Counted from the first letter of the stretch, positions 24,869 to 36,430 are shown. The stretch: 64,000 bases of DNA from Paguma larvata (GCA_030068075.1 CM057826.1:63461312-63525311); one strand, 5' to 3'. Numbers and translations are program-made. The notes: generated by a model not told the origin, from the letters alone.

Positions 24869-25100
24869 TTTATTTATTTATTTGTAAAAGTTTTTTTATG
24901 TTTATTTATTTGAGAGCGAGAGAGAGACCACACGCGAGCACAGGGGATGGGCAGAGAGAGAGGGAGACACAGAATGCAAAGCAGGCAGCAGGCTATGAGC
25001 AGTCAGCACAGAGCCCAACGCAGGGCTCGAACTCATGAACCAGAAGATCACGACCTGAGCCAAAGTTGGATGCTTAACCAACTGAGTTATCCAGGGGCCC
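24869..25100 (-). mobile_element. CAN-SINE, antisense, 18 bp target-site duplication
   Basis: Tail of TTTA repeats followed by GTTTTTTTATGTTTATTTAT, body AGAGAGAGGGAGACACAGAA, head GAGTTATCCAGGGGCCC. Flanks CAAGTGCTTTAATATTTA (24851-24868) and CAAATGCTTTAATATTTA (25101-25118) differ at one base. Confidence 0.95.
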
Positions 25101-25118
25101 CAAATGCTTTAATATTTA

Positions 25119-26868
25119 GAAATGAGTGTCTCTGTGTAGCTTTTTGAGGTGTTCCCTTTTGAAGTTGGGGAGTGTCTTTATCAGTCTCCACTTGCATACC
25201 TAACAATGCCCAGTGCATATTAAATGAATCACTTACCGTTTAGTCAGCAGAAAACATGTGTGCCCAATTAACCGCACTACAACAGCAGGTCTGGTTTGAG
25301 TGCTCTAATAGAAGAACGGACATGAAGAGTGCTTTTCACATAAGCCGTTTGGTAAATGCTAATGGAATGAAGAAAATTTGTATAATGTATAGAAGGCAGT
25401 TTAATCCCTCCTCTCCTATAAAAACCTCCTTAAAAGCATTTCAGTTGTGAGGAGCTCCCCTGATACAGAAACTAAACTGACGGGTAAGGAGTGACCCCCG
25501 TGAAGAAGAGCACTATGGCTGTTACCTTATAAAAATATGAGAACAGCTGACATGGAGCACAGTTCGGCTCTCCCTGGCCTGGCGAGAGCAGCAGGGCCTC
25601 TGACTGGGTGGTTTGGGGAGGATAGATGATGCAGGGAGTCCTGTGGAGAGTGCCGTATCTGCGCAGAGACTCTTACGAGCACCTGGGCAGAACAGGCACT
25701 TGGAACGTTGGGGGGCAGTGGCTGCAGTCACGGCCAAAGAAACTCAATTGTCCTTCAGAGCGACCACTTTCACCATGTTGTTGTTATTTTTATGTGGTGT
25801 TGGTTTCGGAGCGGTGACTTTAACATGGGAAAAAAGGAACAATCGAAGATCTTCATTTCGAGATACGTGTTTTGTGGTTAACACTGGAAGCCCAACGCCT
25901 TGCATGTGTCAGTGCTGTCACCATGTCCACTCATTCATACTCTTCCTCATACCCCATCATTTCCAATGAGCTCATTATCCTGTAGCTGGGGAAACTGAGG
26001 CCCAGGGAATAAAGTCAGATTTGACCCCACTGTCTGACAGCAGTGCAGTCAGAATATAGCGAAGGCCCCTGTGCTTTCTCTCTCGTTCATATTCCATTCT
26101 GTAGAGATGCAAGGGGTTTTCGTTGGGTGCTATCAGTTTAGTCTTTAGAGTTCATATATGTTACCTTTGATCACCTTAAACATTGATTCAGCTATTAGAA
26201 ACAATACAAACAGCCAAGCTAAATTGCTTTGGAGTCTCCGTAAAAGTGTAGCTCATCAGAATCCATTTCTGAATTCTGACTTGGGCATTTTAAGGCTGGT
26301 CATGGTTTTCTGACAAATTGTGCTGGTCCAAAATTTTCCCGATTTGGTCTTTAAAGAAGGCCTGTGTGCATCCGCACATATTTTGTTCACAGCAGCACCA
26401 GGAAAATTGTTTCTTGGCAATCAAAGCTTCCCACCAAAATGCATCTTTAGGAATTGTCTACATTTGGCAACTCTCTAAATTGTCTGTTTCTGGTGATTTA
26501 AGTTATCTTTATTGGGTGTTGCTAGTTCATGAAGACATATTTTGGTCTTAAACTTGGAGTTTAGAAGAATGCATGTAGGTTTTTAGGGTACTACTCCATC
26601 AAAATAATCAGTTTGGCTTTTCAGAGCTCTGGCTCTTCAAAATTAGAAGTGGCTACTCAGGATTATTTCAGGCTAAATTGTAAACAGAGTTAATGATGGT
26701 TTGCAAAGTAGGGTGCTGAATGGGGATAGGACATCAATGACTTCACATAATTACAATTATTTTCTGATAAGAGAAGTAATTCTACCCTTCATTGTAAAAT
26801 ACAGAAAGTCAGATGCTAAAACCAAAATTATCTAAAATCCTATATTCATATATACTTAACATTGATCA
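25119..26868. other. Intron sequence with one MIR (25925-26065), otherwise unrecognised
   Basis: No exon recognised. Confidence 0.6.
25925..26065 (+). mobile_element. MIR-family SINE, sense
   Basis: CAATGAGCTCATTATCCTGT, GCTGGGGAAACTGAGGCCCA, GGGAATAAAGTCAGATTTGA and CTGTCTGACAGCAGTGCAGT resemble the MIR 3' half. Confidence 0.5.
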
Positions 26869-26979
26869 TTTTTTTTAAGAGAGAGAGCCTGCATGGGTCT
26901 TAATCTTATGACGTGAGACCGTGACCTGAGCTGAAATCAAGAGTCTGACATTTAACCAACTGAGCCACCCAGGCACCCC
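26869..26979 (-). mobile_element. CAN-SINE, antisense, internally deleted (about 110 bp)
   Basis: The poly-T tail passes almost directly to CATGGGTCTTAATCTTATGA and the intact head GAGCCACCCAGGCACCCC. The CT-rich body and much of the middle are missing, so the copy is about half length. Confidence 0.88.
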
Positions 26980-27255
26980 TACCATTTATCTTTAATATTT
27001 TCTATTGTATAGAGAAAAAAAGTTGATCTTGTTTACACTGTTGAGATCCTAACATGTGCAAATGTATACTTGTCTTGGATAAGAAGGGCTAGAATTGTAG
27101 TATAAGTGTTTCTCATGTCTGTGATAGGAATTTCTGTTAAGTAGCTTCTCATGGGCCACCCCTCCCTGCCACACACACCTGAAAGGTGAAGAAGTAACAG
27201 CCCATAAACTAGAAAACTGTTCTCCTGTCTACTCTTTGTTCACCAATGTAATTTA

Positions 27256-27473
27256 TTATTATTATTTTTTAATGTTTATTTATTTTTGAGAGACACAGAG
27301 ACAGAGTATGAGCAGGGGAAGGGCAGAGAGAGAGGGAGATACAGAATCTGAAGCAGGCTCCAGGCTCTGAGCCGTCAGCACAGAGCCCGACGTGGGGCTC
27401 GAACTCACAGACTGTGAGATCATGACCTGAGCTGAAGTCAGCTGCTTAACCAACTGAGCCATCCAGGAGCCTC
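27256..27473 (-). mobile_element. CAN-SINE, antisense, perfect 16 bp target-site duplication
   Basis: TTATTATTATTTTTTAATG tail, GAATCTGAAGCAGGCTCCAG, CCCGACGTGGGGCTCGAACT, and head GAGCCATCCAGGAGCC. TCACCAATGTAATTTA occurs identically at 27240-27255 and 27474-27489. Confidence 0.96.
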
Positions 27474-27500
27474 TCACCAATGTAATTTAAATAGGGTTGA

Positions 27501-27570
27501 AAGCAGAGAGGTGAAGAGGAGGATAGAGAGGAGGAAGAGGAAGAGGAAAAGGAAGAGGAGGGGGAGGAAA
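27501..27570. repeat. Polypurine (GGA/GAA) tract
   Basis: Seventy bases, nearly all A or G on the + strand, with only isolated C and T (AAGCAGAGAGGTGAAGAGGA to GAGGGGGAGGAAA). It starts 11 bp after the target-site duplication of a CAN-SINE. Confidence 0.9.
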
Positions 27571-30160
27571 TCAGGGACCCTGTGAGGGATAACAAGTAAG
27601 TTTTGCAGGTGGCTTCTCTATGCAATATATTCCGTAAATCTGAACCCTACCATATTTATTTTTCTTCATTAGATTTCTGAACTGGAAGGACTATAGTGAA
27701 AACTTGAAATGTATAAGGTTATTAAAATGAAAACACAGGAGACGGAGGATGGAATTGAAGAGGAAATAGACGGCATTAGGAAAGAGAAAATGGCAAATTC
27801 AAAAACCGGGTGGGGGGTTAAGCAGTGGAGATGGCCAGCGGAGTCCAGAGCTGGTAAGGAAACAGTGCTCAGAGAGGACAGTGTGATGAGCTACATCTGT
27901 GCTCAAAGTGGGGGAGGAGAGTGTCAGGCCAGCACCGTGCTCCCTCTCTGTAGAAGTCCTCTTTGGCTACACTTACCTAGCAAATACATAGTGCATCATA
28001 TGAAGGTACTTTTCAGGTAATTCAAAATCAAGATATAGGTATGCATAGCAGTAGCTTAAGTGAACACACCCAAAGCCCTTGGGTAGGGAGAGTATAGGGC
28101 TGGGTGTTAAATGTGCTGAATCATTTGATACCCCAGTACCCATGGCAGCCGGGCACAGAAGTGAAAAATGGTGGAGCTGGGATTTGACCCGGGTGTGCCT
28201 GTGTCTAAGACTCAGGCTCTTGCCAGCACCGGCAGGCCTCGGCTCTAATGCTCCCTTGGGAGCTGTAAATAGACGGCGTATCCTTACAAAATGCACACGG
28301 TTCCTAACCAAGTTGCCGAATTTTATAGTAATGTCCTACTGAATACAGCCTCATCCTTTTGTCATTTAGAGAACTTGCCTATGATTAATTAGTAAACGAG
28401 ACAATACACTAACATCTTAAAAGAAATCCATAGAAACCGATTCAATTTGCCTTAATTGAACAAAATCCTACTATCTACTGTTTCTGAAGTCTTGAAACAC
28501 AAGCGCAATGGCAAACAAAAAGCCTCAAGCCAGTTTGGGGAAGAATTTCCCTTGGACTTCTTCTGTAAGGGATGTAGAACCAGTCACTTAAGAGTACTGA
28601 GCATTGCCCTGAAGTAGCTCTTGTGTTACTAACAGCCAGTGTGCTTGCCTCTAACAGCATCTGAGAAGACAAATGTACTCAGTGCAAGGCTGCAAATGGA
28701 TTAAAGCAGTGTTGATCCTCATCTGTCAGAACAATTAACATGAGTAAAATACTTGCCCTACTTAAAGCAGATGGAGGGAGGGAAGGTGGCGGGGGAGGGG
28801 AGGGTGCTCTGTAGTACTGTTCATAAGATTAATGTTCCTATATGGGCAGAGAGAGCACTGGATTTATTTTCCGAACATTACATGGATTTACAGGGATGTC
28901 AGTTATTGCTGAAAGCACAGACTGTGTTCTTAAAGGGTCTCTGTAGGGTACTGAATGTGAGACACAGAAGAGGTGTGGGGGTGGGGAATGCTACATGAGA
29001 TAGATGGCATTTTTAACAGTAAAGTATGACTCGTTGACCATTTTGTCCCTTTATTTTTTAGCTCTGCTCAATTCAAGGCTTAACAGTAACCTGACTTCTT
29101 AGAGGATGTATAAATATTGTTAAAGATTTTTTTGATAAAATAAATAGACAGACCTAGGACTGTAATGACTTGAGACCACAGCTCTGTGTTCGCGCGGAGA
29201 CTTGAGATCCCCTTTGCCTTGCATTAGGGCTGGATCCGCGCTACCAGGGTGAGAGGAAAAGAAAACAGCACAGTCATTAAGAGTGAGGTATCTAGGAGGA
29301 TTTTACTATTCTTTGACAGTGGAAGTGGAATGGGAAAATTGTCGAGGTTAGCACAAGAATGATAGAAGATGACAGTGTGTGAGAAATAATATTTACATGA
29401 GTGCTGAATCAAATTTTAATTATAGGAAGCCTACTGAGGAAGGGATCGGGCTATTGGCAGAAGTTCAGCTTTGCTGCCAGGACAAGACGTGGGGGTGAGG
29501 AGGGCGTATGATGGAGTGGCCACTGGTCGTGGGCAAAGTGGGTAGAGATTCTGCCGTCCCTTCAGTGTCCCTCATAAATACATTTTCTGCCCTGGTAGCC
29601 ACTTCTTTCTCATTTGCTCTTCTTCTTCTGGCTTCCTAGTCCCCCAGCTACCGGAAGAATTTCTGAGCCCTCTGCTTTCAGTCATGGCGTTCATGTTTAA
29701 ATTGGATACTTAGCTATATTGCGAGAAAAGCTGCTGGGCGCCGAGATGTCAAGATGGTCCCCTCACCCCTGGGATGTGGTCTTTCTGAATAGGGACAGCT
29801 GAAAGGTAGCATCTTAGAGCCGAGAGTGACTCTAGAATTGCCCTTCTCCTGTCTTTCAGAGACATACTCCGCTTGCACCTTGCCTGTCTGGATCCCTGCT
29901 TCTCCTGATCGTTTCAGCAGCATCTCTTCGTTTCTCTGGTCTTTGTCACCACTCACAGTTCCTTTCTTGCTCCCTCCTCTTTGTGTACCATGCACGCGTT
30001 TCGATCTACAAGGCCCCTTTTCTGTAATGATGCTAGCCACTGTTATGAATATTGTTTGGTGGACAGTGTCCAAGAGGGCATTCTTTTATGGTTCTTTGAG
30101 GTCATGAAATAGTCCTTTAAAATGAGGAAAAAAAAAATCAACTCTGTTCTAATTTGAAAA
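27571..30160. other. Intron sequence with one MIR remnant, otherwise unrecognised
   Basis: No exon recognised. Single-copy text on both sides of the MIR near 28.1 kb. Confidence 0.6.
28090..28245 (+). mobile_element. MIR-family SINE remnant
   Basis: GGTGGAGCTGGGATTTGACC and AGACTCAGGCTCTTGCCAG match the MIR 3' part; the left part is diverged. Confidence 0.5.
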
Positions 30161-30180
30161 TTTTTTTATGTGTGTGTGTG

Positions 30181-30372
30181 TTTTTTTTTTAAGTTTATTT
30201 ATTTTGAGAGAGAAAGGGACAGAGACCAAGCGAGTGGTGGGGGAGGCAGAGAGAGGCCAGAGACAGAATCCCTGCGCTGTCAGCACAGAGCCTGACTCAC
30301 AAACCATGAGATCATGACCTGAGCTGAGATCAAGAGTTGAATGCTTAACCGACTGAACCACCTAGGAGCCCC
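30181..30372 (-). mobile_element. CAN-SINE, antisense
   Basis: Poly-T, AAGTTTATTTATTTTGAGAG, CTGTCAGCACAGAGCCTGAC, then GAACCACCTAGGAGCCCC at the head. A short (TG)n lies just before the tail and an (AT)n just after the head. No clear target-site duplication is visible. Confidence 0.92.
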
Positions 30373-30429
30373 GATATATATATATGTTTATGTGTATGTT
30401 ACATGATTTAAATTAGTAAAGATTAGAAA

Positions 30430-30720
30430 TGTCCTAAATAAGATTAAGAAAATTGTGTGCTTACTTGATAGCTTTTACTCAGTCATTAAAAACATGGAGA
30501 CTGATACCTACTTGAGAAAACCTATACAAAATAACACTAAACTAGCAATATATGTATGTGATGATGATAGCCATTTAAAAAGACCAAAAATATATGGTTA
30601 AAAAATGGAAAGGACCATAGAGAAATCTAATAGCTGTTACAATTGTGATTGCTGAATGTAATTTCTTTCTACAAAGTGGTTTTAAAGGTAAAACATAGTT
30701 AATGTTAACATTGTTTCTAA
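30430..30720 (+). mobile_element. Old L1/HAL1-like 3' fragment
   Basis: ACTCAGTCATTAAAAACATG, GAAAGGACCATAGAGAAATC and AATAGCTGTTACAATTGTGA follow the order of the HAL1/L1 3' end as I remember it. It is AT-rich and degraded, with approximate boundaries. Confidence 0.4.
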
Positions 30721-31608
30721 TCCCAAGCAGACTTCCATAATTGATTCCCATGCTCCGGTTTGTTTTGAGATTGTGTGGCAGACCCACAAACCTCTGGCTG
30801 TAGGTTTTCCATCCTTGTGCACCTCAGAGGCTTAGTGGCTTCCCAGCCACTGCTGAAGGTCCACACTTTGTAATCGTACAAATCACACGATGACCCCCCC
30901 CCAGTGCCTGGTTTAACTTTTCCATAGTTCCTGTTGCCCCATACAGAGGAACTGAGTAATACTAAATTTTAACATACACATATTTCATATTTGCCACATG
31001 TCAGGCATAGTGCTGGGTGTTTTAAACCAGACACAAGCTTGCTTCTCAGGGGAATCTAGAGGAGAAGACCCAAGAAATGGAGTTACTGGGCGGTGTGGTA
31101 GATGCCGTGATAGGAAGGAGGAAGGGCACATGGGATTGCCCACCGGGATTCCAGAAGTCTTTCTAGAAACCACCTGAGTGAGATGTACAGTTAAGTGGCA
31201 TGGGGTGGGAGGCAGGGGTTGTGACTTACCCGGAGAACTGCAGTTGTTCAGTACAGCCAGAGAAGTTAGATTTTCAGGGGAGAGGAGAAAGGCTGGTTCT
31301 TAAGCCACATTGAGAAATTGGGACTCTACCTCAGGGCAAAGGCAAGTCATTGAAGGATTATTGTTGATACTGATCTTTTAGCAGGAGAAGTGAGATACAG
31401 TGTTTAGAATTGCATTTAGAGTGTTGGCTCTGGCTTTGGAGAACAGTCTGGAGAGAAGACCAGAGGCAGGAAAGCCAGGTAAAGCTCTGTTGCTGCAATC
31501 CAGGTGAGCAATGGTATCCTGAGCTGGAATGATGATAGTGGACATGGGGAGGAGTGAACAGTTTCCAAAAAGATTTATGAGATAAGATCAACAGAAACCA
31601 ATGACAAG

Positions 31609-31791
31609 GGGCGTGGGGTGGCTCAGTCAGTTAAACGTCTCTTTGTTTCGGCTCAGGTCATGATCTCACAGTTTATAAGTTCAAGTCCTGCGTCGGGCTC
31701 TATGCTGACAGTGCAGAGCCTGCTTGGGCTTCTCTGTCTCTCTCTCCCTCCCACTCCCTCCCTCCCTCCCTCTCTCCCTCCCTCCCTCCCT

Positions 31792-31831
<40 letters not shown>

Positions 31832-31858
31832 ATAAGTAAATAAACTTAAAAAAAAAAA
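31609..31858 (+). mobile_element. CAN-SINE, sense, with long (CCCT)n/(CT)n body
   Basis: Head GGGCGTGGGGTGGCTCAGTC, then CGGCTCAGGTCATGATCTCA, a 90 bp expanded CCCT/CT body and the tail AAATAAGTAAATAAACTTAA. The flanks AGAAACCAATGACAAG (31593-31608) and AGAAACTGATGATAAG (31859-31874) are the target-site duplication. It interrupts an older repeat. Confidence 0.94.
31739..31828. repeat. (CCCT)n then (CT)n inside a CAN-SINE
   Basis: About 60 bases of CCCT units followed by about 28 bases of CT, an expansion of the SINE's CT-rich body. Confidence 0.95.
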
Positions 31859-32150
31859 GAAACTGATGATAAGAGTGAGGAGTAGGGAGGAAGAATTCGA
31901 AAAGGATGCCCGTCTCTGACTTAGGCAAATAGGCATGTAGAGCGTGGCTCTTAGCACTTACTTGCTCATTTAGTCGAGGTGGCCAGCCAGCCAGCGCTGT
32001 GATGTGTGGGAGGGATTGGCTGGCAAGGGAAGAAGACAAGTTGAGTTTGGAATATGTTGAGTGTGTCTCTGGGTACAGAGGTTGGGTAGGCAGCTGAACA
32101 TACAGGTCTGAACTACAAGGAGCTATCCCCCTGGCAATTGGATTTGAAAT

Positions 32151-33474
32151 CAGTATTTTACTTCTGTGTGTGAGGCACACGGTAGAGCTTCAGCGGGAGA
32201 TGTCATTCACCCTGAATTCCGCTGACAACAGTAGTCTTTGGAATTCCAAGTGCCAGCAACCCATTGCAAGAAGTAACTTTTCAGATTTGAGAATTAACTA
32301 TTAGCTATTGCTCCCAGGGCACAGTTCCTGTGCTCTTGCTGCTAGAGCTGGACTGTGAATGCAAGCCTTAGGAACCTAGCCTGATGCCAGCCTTACAACT
32401 TCATTGTAAACCCCCTCATTTATATGTGGCGTTTTAATATCGAGGAAAGGTGAATTTAGGAACTATTTCTCAGGGAGAAATCCACATGCAAAGCACTTAC
32501 AATAAACACTTGGTTATGAGGTGGAGAAAATAGAATTATCTCTTTAATTTTCTAATGGACTGGAATTTGACTTTTTTTTTTTTTTTTTTAATGGCAAAAT
32601 CAGCTCTTTGAAAATCAGGACAGGATGTGGCCAACAGACGTTTGCTCCTGCTGGTTGGGAGTAGGAGTAGGGATGCGGGCAGGAAAAAAGGAGTATTTAC
32701 TGCAGTGGTTTTGAAATGTTTTTTCATTTGTTTGGTTGCTGTTATTTTTTTTATCTAGACCTATGCTGATCACAACATACTAAATTTATTTCTAGAGTTA
32801 CTCATGGGTCAAGATCCACAGGTTGAAAAATTCACGAGAAGTTCTCCGGAGATAGTTGGGGATCATTTCATCTCTTTCTTAGATTTAACTCTATTTTAGA
32901 GTATATTAGAAGGAATGTCATATGATCGCTAATTTATCCCCCAGTTCCTCCATAGCAAATTTGCAATCTCAGACAGCCTTCTTAATATTTTCCCGAGCAA
33001 GTTGAATGAGGCTTTCAAAAGTCCAATAAATTATGGTGGATATAGCATCATCTCTACTTATCTGTCACTGCTTTTTCTCCAGTTTGAGTGGCTAATTGAA
33101 CACCAGCTATAGTAATCGGATTTGCATTTTCCCTGTCAAATGTGCCACTCTATGAATAGCTAAATTAACTTAGTCTTCCTGGAATATACCCACATGTTGA
33201 GAACCATTTAGGACTTTTCAAAACCATTTGGTCTATTAGCTCTGTCTTGAGATAAGCAGAATAAATGAGTCCCTGAAATCAAAGGGAAACTAATTGTAGT
33301 ACCTCTTTCCAGCTTTGAGTCATCAAAGCTTGACTGTCTCAAGTGTGTTCTAATGGGGTTCATTATTTTGTTTGTTCTACATTTGATAATTCTGAGATAA
33401 TTTTACATTTGCATTGTTAATATCCGTTTTTCAAAATTTGTTGACATGTCTTTATTTTCAAGAATAATAATTTT
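32151..33474. other. Unique intron sequence, no gene seen
   Basis: AT-rich, with a poly-T run of about 20 at 32571-32590 that is not attached to a recognisable retrotransposon. Confidence 0.6.
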
Positions 33475-34190
33475 TTAGCCTTCCCTTTCAAGGCACAAAA
33501 GCTATGCATGCCCATTGTAACAAGTCAAACAACATAGAGGTATCCCATGAAAAAGCCAGCTCAGTCCCTTTTCCTCCATATATTTCCATCTTCCTCCTTA
33601 ATGCATGCTGACAACTTGGTGTTTGTTCTTCAATACCCATCTGTCTTCATATAAAACACACAAATGTGGTGAACATTTTTATAAAAATAGATCAGACTAT
33701 ATATACATATCCTAATTTTAAGCTTTTTAAAAAAATTTTTTTTTACATTTTTATTTATTATTGAGAGACAGAGAAAGACCATGAGCATGGGAGGGGCAGA
33801 GAGAGGAGGAGACACAGAATCTGGAAGGAGGCTCCAGGCTCCGAGCTGTCAGCACAGAGCCCAACGCGGGGCTCGAACTCACAAACTGTGAGATCATGAC
33901 CTGAGCTGAAGTTAGGCGCTTAACCGACTGAGCCACCCAGGCCCCCGAATTTTAACCCTTTTTAATGTAATACTATACCATGGTTTTCTAAGATCTACAA
34001 TAGACCTCATTCTTTTTCAAAGCTGCAAAATATGGGATATGCCACAGTTGATGTATTCACTCCCTTGTAGATTATCACTATGTATGTTGGCTGTTTAGTT
34101 CAGTTGTTGTCCTCATGACGTTGCTATTTGCACCTTTGTAAATATATCCTAAGACCAGTGAATTAAGTCAAAAGAGGTGCTCCTTGGATA
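33475..34190. mobile_element. Old L1-like 3' UTR fragment, split by a CAN-SINE
   Basis: GTAACAAGTCAAACAACATA, AATGTAATACTATACCATGG, CATTCTTTTTCAAAGCTGCA, TAAATATATCCTAAGACCAG and TTAAGTCAAAAGAGGTGCTC occur in the order of a common L1M 3' UTR segment. The 33731-33946 CAN-SINE lies inside. I am not sure of the strand. Confidence 0.45.
33731..33946 (-). mobile_element. CAN-SINE, antisense, inside an old L1-like fragment
   Basis: Tail TTTTTACATTTTTATTTATT, body GAGGCTCCAGGCTCCGAGCT, CCCAACGCGGGGCTCGAACT, head GAGCCACCCAGGCCCCC. Flanks TAATTTTAAGCTTTTTAA (33713-33730) and GAATTTTAACCCTTTTTAA (33947-33965) are the target-site duplication. Confidence 0.95.
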
Positions 34191-34473
34191 TCCTAAATAA
34201 TGCACGTGATCCCGTGATCCTTACCAGTAGGCTGGGCATGATTCACATCATTCCTTCCAGGCTCCACTCGCAGGTGGGTTTTTCTTAGTCGAATCCTTTC
34301 AGCAACACATTGGGATGAAGACCGGTCAGGAGCACTGAGTCAAGCCATCTTTGGACCCAGGTTGCTTCTCTCTCTACCCACCCATTTCTTTGAGCCATCG
34401 CTCTTTATGTGTCCTAAATCTTTCTTAGCATTGTCTCTAGGACTTTGTTTTTGTTTCAGCTCTAAGACTTTTT

Positions 34474-34633
34474 CTTTCTTTTATTTGAGACAGAGAGAGA
34501 GAGAGAAAGGATCCCAAGCAGGCTCCATGTTCAGCACAGAGCCCAAAGCGAGGCTCAGTCTCATGATGCTGGGATCATGACCTGAGCCAAAATCAAGAGT
34601 CAGATGCTTAACCCACTGAGCAACCCAGGCACC
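34474..34633 (-). mobile_element. CAN-SINE, antisense, shortened
   Basis: TTTCTTTTATTTGAGACAGA, then GATCCCAAGCAGGCTCCATG, ending GAGCAACCCAGGCACC. The target-site duplication is CTAAGACTTTTT (34462-34473) and CTAGGACTTTTT (34634-34645). It is about 160 bp, shorter than its relatives because part of the body is missing. Confidence 0.92.
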
Positions 34634-34645
34634 CTAGGACTTTTT

Positions 34646-35370
34646 AAAAGTAGTTTGCTGACCTCTCTATTCCTCCATGGCAATGATATAAAAAGGACCC
34701 CACTCTAATAAGGTTTCTGTAGTTCTCAAGCATAAATTCCTAATCTGTGATTTTAGTTCATCTTAGTATACCCCAGTGCTACCCTCCTCTTTCTTTTACC
34801 CTTTGTGTTGCAATTGCAGTAATTTAGAGAAGTTCCCATCTTTGGATTCATGATGCCATTGGTCAGAGTTGGGTGCAGAGGCTTGTAACTCCCTTGTACG
34901 TCTTTGCTCAGTTTACATGCAACAAGTGCAGAGTATGGGTGCTGTTTTAGCCATTTGGGGTTAGAGTTACTAACCCAAATAAGATATTCAAGACAAAAAA
35001 AGTTCTAGCTCACTTTGATTTCAATCTTTCAGTAACCGTATGTGTGCTTGCACTGCAGTATCTGTTAGGAATAGAACACACTGAGGAAAAAACAGGCACA
35101 TGTTTTTCCTCAAGGAATTTGTGTCTAGTAAGGAGAGCCACTACAAAGAAAATTGCAGTTGATGAAATGTCCATGTTTTCAGGTGGCATTCAGTCTTCCA
35201 CTTGACTTCACTGACTTCGGAGGAGGTGGGGTTGGGGACACTAGAAGTTCAGATCCAAGCCCTATGAGATGTAAAAAAAATCTTCATAGTAATCTTATCT
35301 GAATAATAAATAGCCAAAATATTTTTGAAAAACAAAGGGGATATTTTACATTAATGTAACATTAAACATT
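34646..35370. other. Unique intron sequence, no gene seen
   Basis: No repeat or exon recognised. Confidence 0.6.
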
Positions 35371-35385
35371 AAAATACTGCATTTA

Positions 35386-35633
35386 GGGGCGCCTGGGTGG
35401 CTCAGTCGGTTAAGTGGCCGACTTCAGCTCAGGTCATGATCTAACTGTCTGTGAGTTCGGGCCCCGCGTCGGGCTCTGTGCTGACAGCTCAGAGCCTGGA
35501 TCCTGCTTCAGATTCTGTGTCTCCCTCTCTCTCTGCCCTTCCCCTGCTCATGCTCTGTCTCTGTGTCTCTCAAAAATAAATAAATGTTAAAAAAAAAAAA
35601 TTTAAAAAAAAAAAAAAATAAAAAAAAAAAAAT
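35386..35633 (+). mobile_element. CAN-SINE, sense, perfect 15 bp target-site duplication, apparently young
   Basis: Head GGGGCGCCTGGGTGGCTCAG, CGGGCCCCGCGTCGGGCTCT, CAGAGCCTGGATCCTGCTTC, then an A-rich tail of about 50 bases broken by a few T. AAAATACTGCATTTA occurs identically at 35371-35385 and 35634-35648. It inserted beside HAL1/L1-like sequence. Confidence 0.97.
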
Positions 35634-35689
35634 AAAATACTGCATTTAAAATAGCATAAAAGGATTTAGTTATATCACAATGGCTACAA

Positions 35690-36430
35690 TAAGAACAGTA
35701 CAAAGGGCTTAATTATTTAGTAATACTAGGATAATTATTAAGTAAAAACAAATTTGGATTTGTAATTTATGTATACAGTGAGATTCTATATGGAGTAAAT
35801 TTTTAAAAATGAAAATACGTGATGAGAGTGGAGAAGGAATTTCTAAACAAAAAGCGGAGGGAAGAAATCTGTAAAGAAAAAGTACTGTAAAGGAAAAGAC
35901 AACATAATAATATAAAGCATAGATGTAAAAAAATGCTATATAACTTAAAATGTGATAGCCAATTAGGAAAGAATATTTTCAGTACCTATGGTGAAAGATT
36001 AATATCTGTCATATACATCAAACTCTAAGAAGTCAACATCCTGTCAAAATAGGCAAAGAATATGAAGCATGAGCAATTAGAAAAATAAAGCCACATGTCT
36101 AATAAACTTCTGAACGAAGTTTAGCCTCAAATAACCAAGGAAATGAAGACTAGAAGTCATTTTGGAACTATATTGGAAAAGAAGAGTATTTAAATGGTGT
36201 ATCTAGATTTGTTGGGAGTAAAGCAAAATAGATACACCTAACAGAAGTATATATTGCAACAGCCCTTGTGGGGGAAGCAATCTCACATTCAGAGGCTTTG
36301 GCCAAATAATTTTATTTCCAGGAATTTGTCCTAATGTTCTTCACTGCAGCACTATACAACGAGGAAGATTGGTTACACATCCAGTAATAAGTTGTTGATT
36401 AAAATACGGTACATCTAGCACATAGGTAAT
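35690..36430 (+). mobile_element. Old HAL1/L1-like ORF2-end fragment
   Basis: AAGATTAATATCTGTCATAT, AAATAGGCAAAGAATATGAA, CTCAAATAACCAAGGAAATG, GGAATTTGTCCTAATGTTCT and CTTCACTGCAGCACTATACA appear in the order expected in HAL1/L1 ORF2 and the following sequence. Many stops are present. The limits are approximate. A young CAN-SINE sits immediately upstream. Confidence 0.5.

Larger units (their letters stand above)
31165..32150 (+). mobile_element. Same unassigned ancient repeat, split by a CAN-SINE
   Basis: AAGTCATTGAAGGATTATTG, TGCTGCAATCCAGGTGAGCA and ATGATAGTGGACATGGGGAG lie before the 31609-31858 CAN-SINE. GACAAGTTGAGTTTGGAATA, ATGTTGAGTGTGTCTCTGGG and AGGCAGCTGAACATACAGGT lie after it. 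Together they keep the order of a single repeat, the one also seen near 10.3-10.7 kb. Confidence 0.45.

Noticed and set aside
33751..33936. Recurrent open frame of about 60 codons (reading like AQSVKRLTSAQVMISQFV) seen at several places, including 27280-27480, 31618-31839, 48647-48835 and 57719-57934
   Set aside because: All lie on the sense strand of CAN-SINEs and open with GTG from GGGTGGCTCAG. They share sequence because the SINEs do. There is no evidence of translation.
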